Origin: Chitinophagaceae bacterium
GTDB taxonomy: Bacteria; Bacteroidota; Bacteroidia; Chitinophagales; Chitinophagaceae
Assembly: GCA_020403455.1 (NCBI GenBank)
Contig: JADBXP010000031.1
Span: forward strand, 1-59,634
Direction of reading: 5' to 3'
Length of the DNA: 59,634 nt
In this document: one piece after another, positions 43,668 through 53,182 of the stretch
Layout: every line of letters starts with the position of its first letter
How positions within the stretch are numbered: position 1 is the stretch's first letter
Translations under genes and position numbers: made by a program
The notes under the pieces: model-generated
The model's input: the letters and a program-made list of their open reading frames with translations, nothing else
What the model was told of the DNA's origin: nothing
The model's database searches: none

Positions 43668-43686
43668 CAGTGCAAATAAGTGATGG

Positions 43687-43708
43687 AAGGGAACGGGGAC
43701 GTTCCCTT
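43687..43708 (+). promoter_or_regulatory. Leader hairpin of rimP
   Basis: AAGGGAAC and GTTCCCTT form a perfect 8-bp stem with a 6-nt loop (GGGGAC), ending 12 nt before the rimP start and filling most of the short leader. It could limit ribosome access. It is not followed by a clean U run, so it is not a standard terminator. Confidence 0.55.
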
Positions 43709-43720
43709 CTTCTTTTATAT

Positions 43721-44188
43721 ATGGTCAACGAAATCAATAAGGAACTGGAAAAATTAGTGGCGGAAGTGCTGGAAAACGCACCCGAACACTTCCTCGTGTC
43801 CCTGTGGATCAAACCCACGAACAACGTCAAAGTGTTGCTCGATGGCGATAAAGGCATTACCATTGAACAATGCGTGCGCTTCAACCGCCAGCTGGTGCCC
43901 AAAATCGATGAAGCCGGACTCTTCCCGCCGGGAGAATATTCCCTGGAAGTTTCTTCTCCGGGCGTAGATGAACCCCTGCAACTGTACCGCCAATATGTAA
44001 AAAACATCGGCAGAACCGTTCAGGTAGTACGCAAGGATCAGTCCGTTGTCACCGGCGTATTGCAGGAAGTGAACCCGGAGACCATTACCCTGGAAACTAC
44101 GGAGGGCAAAGGAAAGAAGGCCGTGAAAGTTCCAGTCACCCTGCCATTAAACGATATGCATACCATCACCGTACAAATACAATTTTAA
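43721..44188 (+). CDS. rimP: Ribosome maturation factor RimP
   Basis: A 155-residue cytoplasmic factor needed for 30S subunit maturation. The N-terminal alpha/beta domain contains VKVLLDGDKGITIEQCVRFNR and the signature YSLEVSSPGVDEPL. The C-terminal SH3-like domain follows with GVLQEVNPETITLE. The ATG at 43721 sits directly after the leader hairpin. It is the first gene of the conserved rimP-nusA-infB operon; nusA follows after 22 bp. Confidence 0.95.
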   Translation: MVNEINKELEKLVAEVLENAPEHFLVSLWIKPTNNVKVLLDGDKGITIEQCVRFNRQLVPKIDEAGLFPPGEYSLEVSSPGVDEPLQLYRQYVKNIGRTVQVVRKDQSVVTGVLQEVNPETITLETTEGKGKKAVKVPVTLPLNDMHTITVQIQF

Positions 44189-44210
44189 TAAAGCCCGAAA
44201 AAAATGAGCC

Positions 44211-45461
44211 ATGGCAAGTATTAATCTGATTGAAGCCTTCCAGGAGTTCAAAGATGCTGAAAACATCGATCGTCCTACCATGATGAAAGTCGTGGAAGAT
44301 GTATTTAAAACATTGCTGCGTAAAAAATATGGCAGCGATGAGAACTTCGACGTAATCGTTAACGCCGAAAAAGGTGACCTTGAGATCATCCGCCGCCGCA
44401 TGATTGTGGAAGATGGCGAGGTGCTCGACCCGCTGGCAGAAGTTGCCTACTCTGATGCTACCAAAATAGAACCCGACTTTGAAGTAGGGGAAGAATTGTA
44501 TGAGGAAATAGAAATGGAGGATTTCGGCCGTCGCGCCATCCTGGCCGCCAAGCAAACACTGGCCAGCCGCATCAACGACCTGAAGAAAAATGTACTGATC
44601 AAGAAATACGGCGACCGTGTAGGTGATATCATCAGTGCTGAAGTTTACCAGGTATGGAAGAAAGAAGTGTTGCTGCTCGATGAGGAAGGCAATGAACTCA
44701 TCCTGCCGAAATCTGAACAGATTCCGCAGGATTTCTTCAAAAAAGGTGAAACCATCCGTTCCGTTGTTGCCAGAGTAGACCTGAAAAACAACAATCCCGT
44801 TATTATTCTTTCCAGAACCAGCCCGATGTTCTTAGCTAAATTGCTGGAAATCGAGGTGCCTGAAATTTTTGACGGACTTATCTCAATCAAGAAGATCGTT
44901 CGCGAACCGGGTGAGCGTGCTAAAGTGGCCGTGGAATCTTATGATGACCGCATCGACCCCGTAGGTGCCTGCGTAGGTATGAAGGGTAGTCGCATTCACG
45001 GTATCGTTCGGGAACTGAAAAACGAGAACATCGATGTGATCAACTTCACCAACAATATCCAACTGCTGATACAGCGCTCTCTGACGCCGGCGAAGATCAG
45101 CTACATGGAACTAGACAATGAGAAGAAGCATGCCAACGTGTACCTCAAAGCCGACCAGGTTTCCCTGGCCATCGGTCGTCGGGGTGTCAACATCAAACTG
45201 GCTTGTGAACTGACCGGCTATGAACTCGATGTTTACCGTGAAGACGAGGATGTAATCGATGAATTTGATATTGACCTCGATGAATTCAGTGATGAGATTG
45301 AACCTTGGGTGATCGATGCCTTCAAGCGCATCGGTTGTGACACAGGGCGCAGTATCCTCAAACTCACGGCTGAAGAACTCGAAAGAAGAACCGACCTGGA
45401 GAAAGAAACCATCCTGGAGGTTAGAAGAATATTACAGGAAGAATTCGACAGAGAAGAATAA
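44211..45461 (+). CDS. nusA: Transcription termination/antitermination factor NusA
   Basis: A 416-residue protein that binds RNA polymerase and nascent RNA to tune pausing, termination and antitermination. In order: the N-terminal polymerase-binding domain (1-130), an S1 domain (about 135-200), KH1 with DPVGACVGMKGSRIHGI and KH2 with AIGRRGVNIKLACELTG. An acidic stretch and a short helical C-terminus follow (EELERRTDLEKETILEV). It lacks the long acidic repeats of proteobacterial NusA, as is normal for this phylum. Confidence 0.96.
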   Translation: MASINLIEAFQEFKDAENIDRPTMMKVVEDVFKTLLRKKYGSDENFDVIVNAEKGDLEIIRRRMIVEDGEVLDPLAEVAYSDATKIEPDFEVGEELYEEIEMEDFGRRAILAAKQTLASRINDLKKNVLIKKYGDRVGDIISAEVYQVWKKEVLLLDEEGNELILPKSEQIPQDFFKKGETIRSVVARVDLKNNNPVIILSRTSPMFLAKLLEIEVPEIFDGLISIKKIVREPGERAKVAVESYDDRIDPVGACVGMKGSRIHGIVRELKNENIDVINFTNNIQLLIQRSLTPAKISYMELDNEKKHANVYLKADQVSLAIGRRGVNIKLACELTGYELDVYREDEDVIDEFDIDLDEFSDEIEPWVIDAFKRIGCDTGRSILKLTAEELERRTDLEKETILEVRRILQEEFDREE

Positions 45462-45562
45462 GCAGTGGCAATGAACTATATTTGCTGCTGTGCCGGATAA
45501 ATGAAAAAAAGGCATACCCTGAACGGGGTCTCAGACCCCCGAAAAGGATTAAAAACAAGTGA

Positions 45563-48328
45563 ATGGCAGAACTGAAGTTACCTAGATTGTTGGCGGCCGC
45601 CAAGGAGTTCAATATCGGACAAGATACGCTGATAGAATTCCTGGTGAAAAAGGGGTTTAACCGCGATGACCTCAAACCAACAGCTAAGCTGTCGGAAGAC
45701 CAGTACTATGCCCTGCAGGCAGAATTCCAGAGTGATAAAGTCGCCAAGAACAAGGCCGATCAGGTTGAGATACCTAAGGTAAGTCAGTCCGAACCGAAGA
45801 AGAAAAAAGACGAGGAAGAAATTTCTTTCAAGAAAGACGAGAAAAAAGCTGCTCCCGCCAAGGAGGTCGCAACACCTGGAGAACCTGAAGTTCCGGCACC
45901 TGCCGCACCTCAACCTCAGCCACAACAGGGAGATCACCTGAAAATTGCTGCCCCTGAACTCGAGGGAACGAAAGTTATTGCAAAAATCGACCTCGATAAT
46001 ATTGATAGCGGAACCCGGGGAAAGAAAGCAGCCAAGAAAAAAGAAGAACCCGCAAAAGAGGTTGCAGCTGAAAAGCCCGAGGCAGTGGCACCACCACCAC
46101 CTCCCCCTCCTCCGGCCCCCGAAACAACCGGTCCTGAAATCACCAACATCCGTGCTGAGAAACTAGAAGGCCCGAAAATTTTAGGTAAGATTGAGCTACC
46201 GGTTGATAGTGACACCCGACCCAAACAGGGTGATAAAGATGAGAAGAGAAAGCGCAAGCGCATACCGGTTGATAAAAAACCGGGCATCAATGATCCTGCT
46301 GCCAACCGCCAGGGAGGCGGACAGCGCCAGGGCGGCGGTGGACAAGGTCAGCAGCGCAGTGGTGGCGGTGGTCGCAGCAATGCACGTCCGCAAACCCGCG
46401 AGGAAAAAGAAATTGATCAGAAAGCCATTCAGGAAAAAATTCGCGAAACCCAGGCCAAATTATCAGGCGGTGGCGGTCGCGGCAAGAGCCTGAAAGCCAA
46501 ATACAGAAGAGCGAAAAGAGATGAGGCTGCTGAAGCCATGGGCGAAGCAGAAGAGAACAACAAATTGCAGGTAACGGAATTCGTTACCGTGAGTGAGCTT
46601 GCTAACCTGATGGATGTGAGCTTCGCTGATGTTATTGCAAAATGTATGAACCTCGGCGTGATGGTATCCATCAACCAGCGCCTGGATGCGGAAGTAATAG
46701 AACTGGTGGCAAGTGAATTTGGATTTGAAGTGGAATTCGTAGGTCTGGAAGATGCAGAAGAAATGGATGAAGAGGAGGAAGAAGAAAACGAAGCAGCCCT
46801 TACCAGCCGTCCGCCCATTGTTACCATCATGGGTCACGTTGACCACGGTAAAACATCTCTGCTCGACTATATCCGCAGCGCGAATGTTGTTGCCGGTGAG
46901 GCAGGTGGTATTACCCAGCACATCGGTGCCTATGAGGTGACACTGCCCAATGGGAAGGCCATCACCTTCCTCGATACCCCCGGTCACGAAGCCTTTACTG
47001 CCATGCGTGCCCGCGGTGCAAAAGTTACCGACGTAGCCATCATCGTAGTGGCCGCCGACGATGCCGTGATGCCCCAAACACGGGAAGCCATCAGCCACGC
47101 ACAGGCAGCCAATGTTCCGATGATCTTTGCCATCAACAAGATCGATAAAGATGGTGCCAACCCACAAAAAATTTATGAGCAACTTTCCCAGATGAACATT
47201 CTGGTAGAAGCCTGGGGTGGTAAATACCAAAACCAGGAGCTCTCTGCGAAGAGCGGACTCAGTGTAGATAAATTGCTGGAGAAAGTATTGCTGGAAGCAG
47301 AAGTGCTGGAACTGAAGGCCAATCCCGATCGCGAAGCGACAGGTACTATCATCGAGGCCTCGCTCGATAAAGGTCGCGGATATGTCGCCACTATGCTTGT
47401 GCAGAATGGTACCCTTAACCAAGGAGACCTCATCGTTTCCGGTCAGTATTATGGTCGGGTGAAAGCCATGTTCAATGAACGCAACCAACGCATCCAGACC
47501 GCTCCACCCTCTACACCGGTGGTGATACTCGGATTAAGCGGTGCACCGCAGGCAGGTGAAAAGTTCCGCGTGTACCAGGATGAAGCAGATGCCAAGGAAG
47601 TAGCTACCAAAAGAGCACAATTGCTGCGTGAACAGGGACTCCGTGCCAGAAAACACATTACCCTCGATGAGATCGGACGCCGTTTGGCACTGGGGAACTT
47701 CAAAGAACTCAACATCATCATCAAAGGAGACGTGGATGGTTCTGTGGAAGCCCTCAGCGATTCATTACAAAAACTTTCTACTGACGAAATCGCCGTGCGC
47801 GTGGTGCTCAAGGGTGTTGGACAAATATCCGAGAGCGATGTGCTGCTCGCAGCCGCCTCCGATGCCATCATCATTGGCTTCAATGTACGTCCTTCCCTGC
47901 AGGCCAATAAATTATCACAGACAGAGGGTGTGGAAATCAAACTCTACTCCATCATCTATACCGCCATCGAAGAAATCAAGAGTGCGATGGAGGGAATGTT
48001 GGAACCCAAATACCAGGAGAAGATCACTGCCAATGTGGAAGTACGCGAAGTCTACAAGTTCGATAAGGCTACCGTTGCCGGTTGCTACGTACTGGAAGGC
48101 AAAATCGCCCGCAACAGCCGCATCCGCATCATCCGCGATGGTATTGTGGAATACCCCAAGGGTGAGGGACAAAGTGCTGAACTGGGAAGTCTGAAACGCT
48201 TCAAAGATGATGCGAAGGAAGTAAGCTCTAACATGGAATGCGGACTTACCATCAAAAACTACAATGACATCCGCGTGGGTGATATCGTGGAGGCTTTCGA
48301 GGAAGAAGAAGTAAAGAGAACTTTGTAG
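45563..48328 (+). CDS. infB: Translation initiation factor IF-2
   Basis: A 921-residue GTPase that places initiator tRNA on the 30S subunit. The IF2_N motif is at the start (residues 1-55). A long Lys/Glu/Pro/Gly-rich linker (about 60-315) contains a run of Pro. The second IF2_N-type domain is near 340, then the G domain with [17 protein letters not shown] and NKID, and domains II-IV. A GGGGTC-TCA-GACCCC hairpin at 45525-45539 lies 23 bp before the ATG and may affect its translation. Confidence 0.96.
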   Translation: MAELKLPRLLAAAKEFNIGQDTLIEFLVKKGFNRDDLKPTAKLSEDQYYALQAEFQSDKVAKNKADQVEIPKVSQSEPKKKKDEEEISFKKDEKKAAPAKEVATPGEPEVPAPAAPQPQPQQGDHLKIAAPELEGTKVIAKIDLDNIDSGTRGKKAAKKKEEPAKEVAAEKPEAVAPPPPPPPPAPETTGPEITNIRAEKLEGPKILGKIELPVDSDTRPKQGDKDEKRKRKRIPVDKKPGINDPAANRQGGGQRQGGGGQGQQRSGGGGRSNARPQTREEKEIDQKAIQEKIRETQAKLSGGGGRGKSLKAKYRRAKRDEAAEAMGEAEENNKLQVTEFVTVSELANLMDVSFADVIAKCMNLGVMVSINQRLDAEVIELVASEFGFEVEFVGLEDAEEMDEEEEEENEAALTSRPPIVTIMGHVDHGKTSLLDYIRSANVVAGEAGGITQHIGAYEVTLPNGKAITFLDTPGHEAFTAMRARGAKVTDVAIIVVAADDAVMPQTREAISHAQAANVPMIFAINKIDKDGANPQKIYEQLSQMNILVEAWGGKYQNQELSAKSGLSVDKLLEKVLLEAEVLELKANPDREATGTIIEASLDKGRGYVATMLVQNGTLNQGDLIVSGQYYGRVKAMFNERNQRIQTAPPSTPVVILGLSGAPQAGEKFRVYQDEADAKEVATKRAQLLREQGLRARKHITLDEIGRRLALGNFKELNIIIKGDVDGSVEALSDSLQKLSTDEIAVRVVLKGVGQISESDVLLAAASDAIIIGFNVRPSLQANKLSQTEGVEIKLYSIIYTAIEEIKSAMEGMLEPKYQEKITANVEVREVYKFDKATVAGCYVLEGKIARNSRIRIIRDGIVEYPKGEGQSAELGSLKRFKDDAKEVSSNMECGLTIKNYNDIRVGDIVEAFEEEEVKRTL

Positions 48329-48415
48329 GCGATTCCGGTTTAGGTTTTGTTAAAAGCCTTCCCGCCCGCAGGGCGGCACAACGAATATTCTAACTTTGAG
48401 TGAATGGAGGTACGT

Positions 48416-49801
48416 ATGAGAAAAATGATTTTTGCCGGCTGCCTGCTGATATTGTTCTGCCTGCAAGCCGAAGCACAGACCATGAAAGTGGTGGCTGACA
48501 AGATAGTTGGACAAGTAGGGGATAAAATCATCCTCAAATCAGACATCGTTAATGCTATTGCTGATATGAAGCGCCAGGCACAGGGACAGGAAATACAATT
48601 GCCCAGTGAATGTCAGGTGCTGGAAAGTCAATTGATCAGGAAAGCAATGGTGCTACAAGCACAAAAAGATTCACTTTCTGTGAGTGAAGAAGAGATTGAA
48701 GCTGCGCTGGAAAACCAAGTGCGCATGTTCATTCAATCCTATGGATCCAAAGAAGTGTTAGAAGAGATCGCGGGTAAAACTGTTTACCAGATCAAAGAAG
48801 ATTTCAAGGAAGCGTTTCGCGAGAAAAAGCTGGCGGATCAAATGCAAAGTAAGATAGTTGATGGCATCAAGATCACTCCCACAGAAGTAAAAGCCTATTA
48901 CTCTAAAATTCCCGTTGATAGTTTGCCTTTTTATGAAAGTGAACTGGAAGTGAGTCAGATCGTGGTGTATCCCAAAGCCAACAAAGACGTGGAAGAGTAT
49001 GTGTCGCGACAGATGTACGACTACAAGCGCCAGATAGAAATGGGTGTAAAAAAAATTGAGCAGTTGGCCAAGCTCTTCAGTGAAGACCCGGGCGTAAAAG
49101 AAAACGGTGGACAGTATGTGATGAACCGCAATGAGAAAAACTATGACCCTGCTTTTATGGCGGCATCTTTCCGTTTGAAAGAGGGGCAGGTATCACCTGT
49201 GGTTAAATCCAAATTCGGCTTACACATCATCCAGATGATCAGCCGCTCGGGCGATGAAGCCATCGTTCGCCACATACTCCGAATACCTCCTGTAACTGAT
49301 GATGAAGTAAAGGAAGCGATTGTAAAGTTAGACTCCGTTCGTCAGAAACTGGTGGACAAGCAAATTAGTTTTGGTGAGGCCGTAAGTAAATACAGTGATG
49401 ACGAGAACAGTAAATTCAATGCCGGCTCTGCCGCGAGCAACCGTGATGGATCAACTTTCGTGAACATTGACCAACTCGACAAAGATCTCATCAAACCCAT
49501 CAGCGCCATGAAGCCGGGCGATTATTCCAAGCCGCAAGTGTATGTTGATGAGCGAGGCAGAAAAGCAGTTCGTTTGATTTATCTCAAAAACAGAACCCAG
49601 CCACACCGCGAAAATCTTCGCGATGATTATAACCGTGTTGCCCAGCGTGCGCTGGAAGAAAAGAAAAACAGTGTACTGGAAAGATGGTTCAAAGAGCACA
49701 TTCCTACCTATTATGTGCTTATTGACCGAGATTATGCCGGTTGTACCGGACTTGATGACTGGCGAAAGGCAGCGGACAATGCCACCAGAGCACGGAATTA
49801 A
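48416..49801 (+). CDS. SurA-like periplasmic peptidyl-prolyl isomerase
   Basis: A chaperone of about 461 residues with a signal peptide ending EAQ. The N-terminal SurA region (about 25-165, VVADKIVGQVGDKIILKSDI) is followed by two parvulin domains. The first contains LFSEDPGVKENGGQ and the FGLHIIQM segment; the second begins IVRHILRIPP. It would help outer-membrane proteins fold. The start is uncertain: ATG at 48416 gives the cleanest signal peptide, with an earlier ATG at 48404. A TAACTTTG box lies 15 bp upstream of that. A GC palindrome (48362-48376) precedes it. Confidence 0.9.
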   Translation: MRKMIFAGCLLILFCLQAEAQTMKVVADKIVGQVGDKIILKSDIVNAIADMKRQAQGQEIQLPSECQVLESQLIRKAMVLQAQKDSLSVSEEEIEAALENQVRMFIQSYGSKEVLEEIAGKTVYQIKEDFKEAFREKKLADQMQSKIVDGIKITPTEVKAYYSKIPVDSLPFYESELEVSQIVVYPKANKDVEEYVSRQMYDYKRQIEMGVKKIEQLAKLFSEDPGVKENGGQYVMNRNEKNYDPAFMAASFRLKEGQVSPVVKSKFGLHIIQMISRSGDEAIVRHILRIPPVTDDEVKEAIVKLDSVRQKLVDKQISFGEAVSKYSDDENSKFNAGSAASNRDGSTFVNIDQLDKDLIKPISAMKPGDYSKPQVYVDERGRKAVRLIYLKNRTQPHRENLRDDYNRVAQRALEEKKNSVLERWFKEHIPTYYVLIDRDYAGCTGLDDWRKAADNATRARN

Positions 49802-49841
49802 TTCTTGACCAACTACATACCCGACATTCCAGCAATATAAT

Positions 49842-49878
49842 TTTTGCTAATTAGATGTAGGTACATATATTAGCAAAA
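49842..49878. promoter_or_regulatory. Operator-like inverted repeat before the MarR gene
   Basis: TTTTGCTAAT (49842-49851) and ATTAGCAAAA (49869-49878) are perfect inverted arms. The inner parts, AGATGTAG and GTACATAT, are also nearly symmetrical. The right arm ends on the first base of the MarR ATG. Half of it recurs at 50342 before the pirin gene, so it is probably the MarR binding site. Confidence 0.65.
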
Positions 49879-50336
49879 TGAAATTGGAGCAGGCCATACA
49901 GACCAGCCGGTTTTACAGTGAAAAACACAAGGCAGTATTGAATATTCTATATACTGCCTGGCTATTGAAAACAACCATCAGCCAGGAATTAAAGCCTTTC
50001 GGAATTTCCCACGAACAGTACAATGTATTGCGCATCCTGAAAGGAAGTGCCCCCACTGCTATGCGGGTAAAAGACATTGCCTGCAGAATGATTGAAAAAA
50101 GTTCCAATATTCCCCGCATCATCGATAAACTGGAAGAGAAAAAACTGGTCAAAAGATTGGTATCACGAGAAGACAACCGGGAAACATTGATCCGACTCAC
50201 TCCGGCAGGCATCAGCTTACTGGAGGCAAGCACCAAAATGGTTCAGCCCAATACCATTCGTTCGCTCAAACTGAGTGAAAAGGAATCGCTTTACCTGAAT
50301 CGTTTGCTGGACGGAATAACCGATTCAGACAACTAA
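49878..50336 (+). CDS. MarR-family transcriptional regulator
   Basis: A 152-residue winged-helix repressor. The middle contains the MarR pattern SHEQYNVLRILKGSAP, the recognition helix region MIEKSSNIPRIIDKL and the wing with KRLVSREDNRETLIRLTPAG. MarR proteins release DNA on binding aromatic or redox-active ligands. It heads a cluster of two pirins, a YceI protein and an FMN reductase, a set linked to quinone or electrophile stress. The long inverted repeat at its start suggests it represses itself and the pirin gene. Confidence 0.92.
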   Translation: MKLEQAIQTSRFYSEKHKAVLNILYTAWLLKTTISQELKPFGISHEQYNVLRILKGSAPTAMRVKDIACRMIEKSSNIPRIIDKLEEKKLVKRLVSREDNRETLIRLTPAGISLLEASTKMVQPNTIRSLKLSEKESLYLNRLLDGITDSDN

Positions 50337-50341
50337 TTTTT

Positions 50342-50362
50342 TCTGCTAATAGATTTGGGTAT
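50342..50362 (+). promoter_or_regulatory. MarR-site-like motif and promoter of the pirin operon
   Basis: TCTGCTAATAGATTTGGGTA resembles TTTGCTAATTAGATGTAGGTA before the MarR gene. It contains TAGATTTG (50350-50357), a full match to the TAnnTTTG -7 box. Only five bases separate the box from the ATG, so the transcript may be leaderless or nearly so. Confidence 0.5.
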
Positions 50363-51079
50363 ATGGAAAATACAATCACAGAACCGGTGCTTCACCTTGC
50401 TTCCTCAAGAGGGTATACAGAGTGGAGCTGGTTGAAAAGTCATCACAGCTTCAGCTTTGGTCAGTATTTTGATCCCGAGCGCATTCAATTCGGGGCACTC
50501 CGTGTGCTCAATGACGATTGGGTAGCAGCCGGAGCAGGTTTCGGTGCACATCCGCATGCCAACATGGAAATAATTACCATTCCTCTTTCCGGAGATTTGC
50601 ACCACCACGATAGCACCGGCAGAGATGCCATCATCCGTTCAACCGATGTTCAAATCATGAGTGCCGGTTCAGGCATCACCCACAGTGAGGTCAATGCCAG
50701 CCAGACAGATCCTGTTGCCTTTCTGCAAATATGGGTGCTACCGGAAAAAGACAATATCGAACCCCGCTACCAGCAAATGACCATCAGGCGAAACTTGCGT
50801 GACGAATGGATTCCTTTGGTGGCACCCGATGACCAGCGTGCGCTTTTCATCAACCAACAATGCTGGATGACGATGCGCAATGCCTCTGCCGGTATCAATA
50901 CCGGCTACTCCCCTAGAAAGCAAAACCACGGGGTCTATGTATTCGTCATCAGTGGCACTGTATTCATCAACGGACACTTATTGGGCGAGCGCGATGCTGC
51001 CGGCTGGAAATCTGCCCAACAACTTACCATTCAGGCGAGCAAGGATGCCTGTATTTTATGTATTGAAGTACCGGTATAA
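50363..51079 (+). CDS. Pirin-family protein (YhhW-like)
   Basis: A 238-residue bicupin. The metal-binding cupin has GAHPHANMEIITIPLSG, and later GSGITHSEVN supplies the remaining His and Glu. The length and the WSWLKSHHSFSFGQYFDPERI start match YhhW/YhaK-type pirins, some of which open quercetin rings. The second cupin has lost metal ligands, as usual. It is the first gene behind the MarR-like site; the next pirin follows after 8 bp. Confidence 0.92.
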   Translation: MENTITEPVLHLASSRGYTEWSWLKSHHSFSFGQYFDPERIQFGALRVLNDDWVAAGAGFGAHPHANMEIITIPLSGDLHHHDSTGRDAIIRSTDVQIMSAGSGITHSEVNASQTDPVAFLQIWVLPEKDNIEPRYQQMTIRRNLRDEWIPLVAPDDQRALFINQQCWMTMRNASAGINTGYSPRKQNHGVYVFVISGTVFINGHLLGERDAAGWKSAQQLTIQASKDACILCIEVPV

Positions 51080-51087
51080 CCCAACAA

Positions 51088-51963
51088 ATGTCAAGCTACA
51101 GAACCGTTCGAAAAATATTGTATGGCCAGCCCTTTGATATGGGGGGTATGCCCATTCGTCAGCCCTTCCCCGCCCGCGGGGTAGAGCAGATAGACCCCTT
51201 CCTGCTCTTGCACCATGCCCGTTTGCAGTTGCCACCCGGAAAAGACATGCACGATGAAGGGGTAGGTCCACATCCGCACCGCGGCTTCTCCCCCGTTACC
51301 TTTTTATTCGAAGGCGGCATTCATCACCGAGACAGTGCCGGTAACAGTCAGGTAGTGTATGCAGAAGGTGTACAATGGATGAATGCAGGCAGCGGATTGG
51401 TACACAGTGAAAGACCTCCGGTGGAATGGCAGGAAAACGGAGGCATACAGGAACTGATACAACTCTGGATCAACACCCCTGCCCGCCACAAAATGGAGGC
51501 ACCCACTTATTTCCCCATACCCGCAGAAAATATGCCGCTATTGACCAGCGATGATGGTAGCACCCAGATCAGATTGGTTTGTGGTCAGATGAACGGCAAA
51601 ACAGGTCCCGTGCAGCCACTCTCACCCATCACCGCCTGTATGGTGCGCATGAGAGCGGGAGCCAACTTCTACTTCCCCCTGCCGGAAAAACAGGAAGCAC
51701 TCATCTATCTGCTCGACGGCGAGTTACGATCTGCCTGTTCCCCTGAACTTCCGCTGCCGGCTCACCATGCAGTATGGTTCAACCTGCCGGGGGATGGAAT
51801 AGATATCAAAGCCATTCAGGATACCCGCCTGCTCTTGGTAGCAGGAGAGCCATTGCATGAACCCGTGGCTGCCCGCGGACCTTTTGTGATGAATACACAG
51901 GAAGAATTGTACCAGGCATTTGCCGATTACCAACAAGGAAAAATGGGAATACTCGAGGAATGA
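51088..51963 (+). CDS. Pirin-family protein
   Basis: A 291-residue pirin of the longer type. The cupin motif is GPHPHRGFSPVTFLFEGG, followed by NAGSGLVHSERPP, giving three His and one Glu for an iron or similar metal. The PARGVEQIDPFLLLHHA block is a pirin signature. The second cupin carries the C-terminal pirin domain. It lies 8 bp after the first pirin and its stop overlaps the YceI start by 4 bp, so the cluster is one operon. Confidence 0.93.
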   Translation: MSSYRTVRKILYGQPFDMGGMPIRQPFPARGVEQIDPFLLLHHARLQLPPGKDMHDEGVGPHPHRGFSPVTFLFEGGIHHRDSAGNSQVVYAEGVQWMNAGSGLVHSERPPVEWQENGGIQELIQLWINTPARHKMEAPTYFPIPAENMPLLTSDDGSTQIRLVCGQMNGKTGPVQPLSPITACMVRMRAGANFYFPLPEKQEALIYLLDGELRSACSPELPLPAHHAVWFNLPGDGIDIKAIQDTRLLLVAGEPLHEPVAARGPFVMNTQEELYQAFADYQQGKMGILEE

Positions 51964-52517
51964 AAAAGATGAACACTGGCGATACCATTGCCACCGCGAA
52001 CTTTAGTATAGACACCGCCCACAGTGATATTTCTTTCTCTGTGCGGCACCTGATGATTACTCAGATCAGAGGTTTTTTTGCACGGTTTAGCGGAAGTATG
52101 GTGAGCAATGCTCCCGACTTCTCCGATGCCCGTATTCAAGTAGACATTGAGGCTGCCAGTATTCAGACCAACCATCCTGAGAGAGACCAGCACCTGCGGG
52201 GAGAAGATTTTTTCTCGGTCGAACTGTATCCCCTTATCCATTTTCAATCTTCAACACTGATTCATGTTACGGCATCCAATTATTTATTGAATGGATACCT
52301 CACGTTGCGCGGCATCCGGGAGCCCATACAGTTACAGGCTCGTTTCCACGGAAAATCGGTGGACCAGCAAGGGGAGGTGAAGTACGGATTTGAACTGAAC
52401 GGACAAATCAGCCGAAAGGATTTCGGTTTGTTTTGGGATGACCTGACCAGTGCCGGAGGGATTATAGTGGATGATCTTATTCAGCTGCAGATGAACATAC
52501 AATTGATCCGCAATTAA
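51960..52517 (+). CDS. YceI-family protein
   Basis: A 185-residue lipocalin-like protein. Family landmarks are FSIDTAHSDISFSVRHLMITQIRGFFARFSG, the D-x-H-L-R-G-E-D-FF turn and a late FGLFWDD. YceI proteins bind isoprenoid quinones or other lipids in a beta-barrel pocket. No signal peptide is seen, so it would stay in the cytoplasm, which is common in these clusters. The start codon overlaps the pirin stop (ATGA). Its role probably ties in with the quinone-type stress theme of the operon. Confidence 0.93.
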   Translation: MKKMNTGDTIATANFSIDTAHSDISFSVRHLMITQIRGFFARFSGSMVSNAPDFSDARIQVDIEAASIQTNHPERDQHLRGEDFFSVELYPLIHFQSSTLIHVTASNYLLNGYLTLRGIREPIQLQARFHGKSVDQQGEVKYGFELNGQISRKDFGLFWDDLTSAGGIIVDDLIQLQMNIQLIRN

Positions 52518-52568
52518 TTCTTCGCGTTTTTTCCGAACATCACAGCCCACTGGTTGTTATAACAAAGT

Positions 52569-53123
52569 ATGAATATTGAAATCATTGCGGGTAGTCCCCG
52601 CCGGGAAAGTGTTTCTTTCCGAGTAGCCCTTCACTTACAGCAACAATTAACTCAAAGCAGCTCCCACCAGGTGAACATCATCGATGTAAGGGATTGGAAT
52701 TTTCCCCTGCTGCAGGATGTAATCAATTCTCCTGAGACAGCTCCCGAACACCTGGCACCATTGGCGCGGCGAATGTTCGCTGCAGATGCATTTATTCTGG
52801 TAACCCCCGAATACAACGGCACATATACGGCAGCACTGAAAAACCTGCTCGATCATTTTCCCAAACAAAGCCATAAGGCCTTTGGAGTAGTAACGGCTTC
52901 CCCCGGTGCCATGGGTGGTATGCGCGGAAGTCAGCAACTATTGCTATTGGTATCGGCTCTATTTGGCGTTGCTTGTCCGAACATGCTCATTGTACCCGGT
53001 GTAGAGAAGAAGTTCGATGCGGAAGGACAGTTGATAGACTCCTCCTTTGCCAAATCGGTGGAGACCTTCCTGCGGGAATGGCTTTGGTTGGCAGAAGCAC
53101 TTTATGCCACGAAAGCCCGATAA
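52569..53123 (+). CDS. NADPH-dependent FMN reductase
   Basis: A 184-residue flavodoxin-fold enzyme. The FMN phosphate loop is GSPRRESVSFR (8-18). PEYNGTYTAALKNLLD is the isoalloxazine-side motif, and GAMGGMRGSQQL follows. Such enzymes reduce flavins, quinones or azo compounds with NAD(P)H. It is the last gene of the MarR-pirin cluster, 51 bp behind yceI. Confidence 0.92.
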   Translation: MNIEIIAGSPRRESVSFRVALHLQQQLTQSSSHQVNIIDVRDWNFPLLQDVINSPETAPEHLAPLARRMFAADAFILVTPEYNGTYTAALKNLLDHFPKQSHKAFGVVTASPGAMGGMRGSQQLLLLVSALFGVACPNMLIVPGVEKKFDAEGQLIDSSFAKSVETFLREWLWLAEALYATKAR

Positions 53124-53182
53124 TTCATACGGAACTACCACAGTTAGTTTGTAACTTCGCCCCGTCATCTCAGACCCATCTC

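Noticed and set aside
45525..45539. GGGGTC/GACCCC hairpin between nusA and infB as a terminator
   Set aside because: No T run follows and the operon is conserved across it; at most it tunes infB translation.
46463..47488. 341-codon minus-strand frame opposite infB
   Set aside because: The G-domain motifs of IF-2 are on the plus strand; the opposite frame is a shadow with no recognisable domain.
48362..48376. CCGCCC/GGGCGG hairpin behind infB as a terminator
   Set aside because: It is not followed by T on either strand; it fits the GC palindrome family instead.
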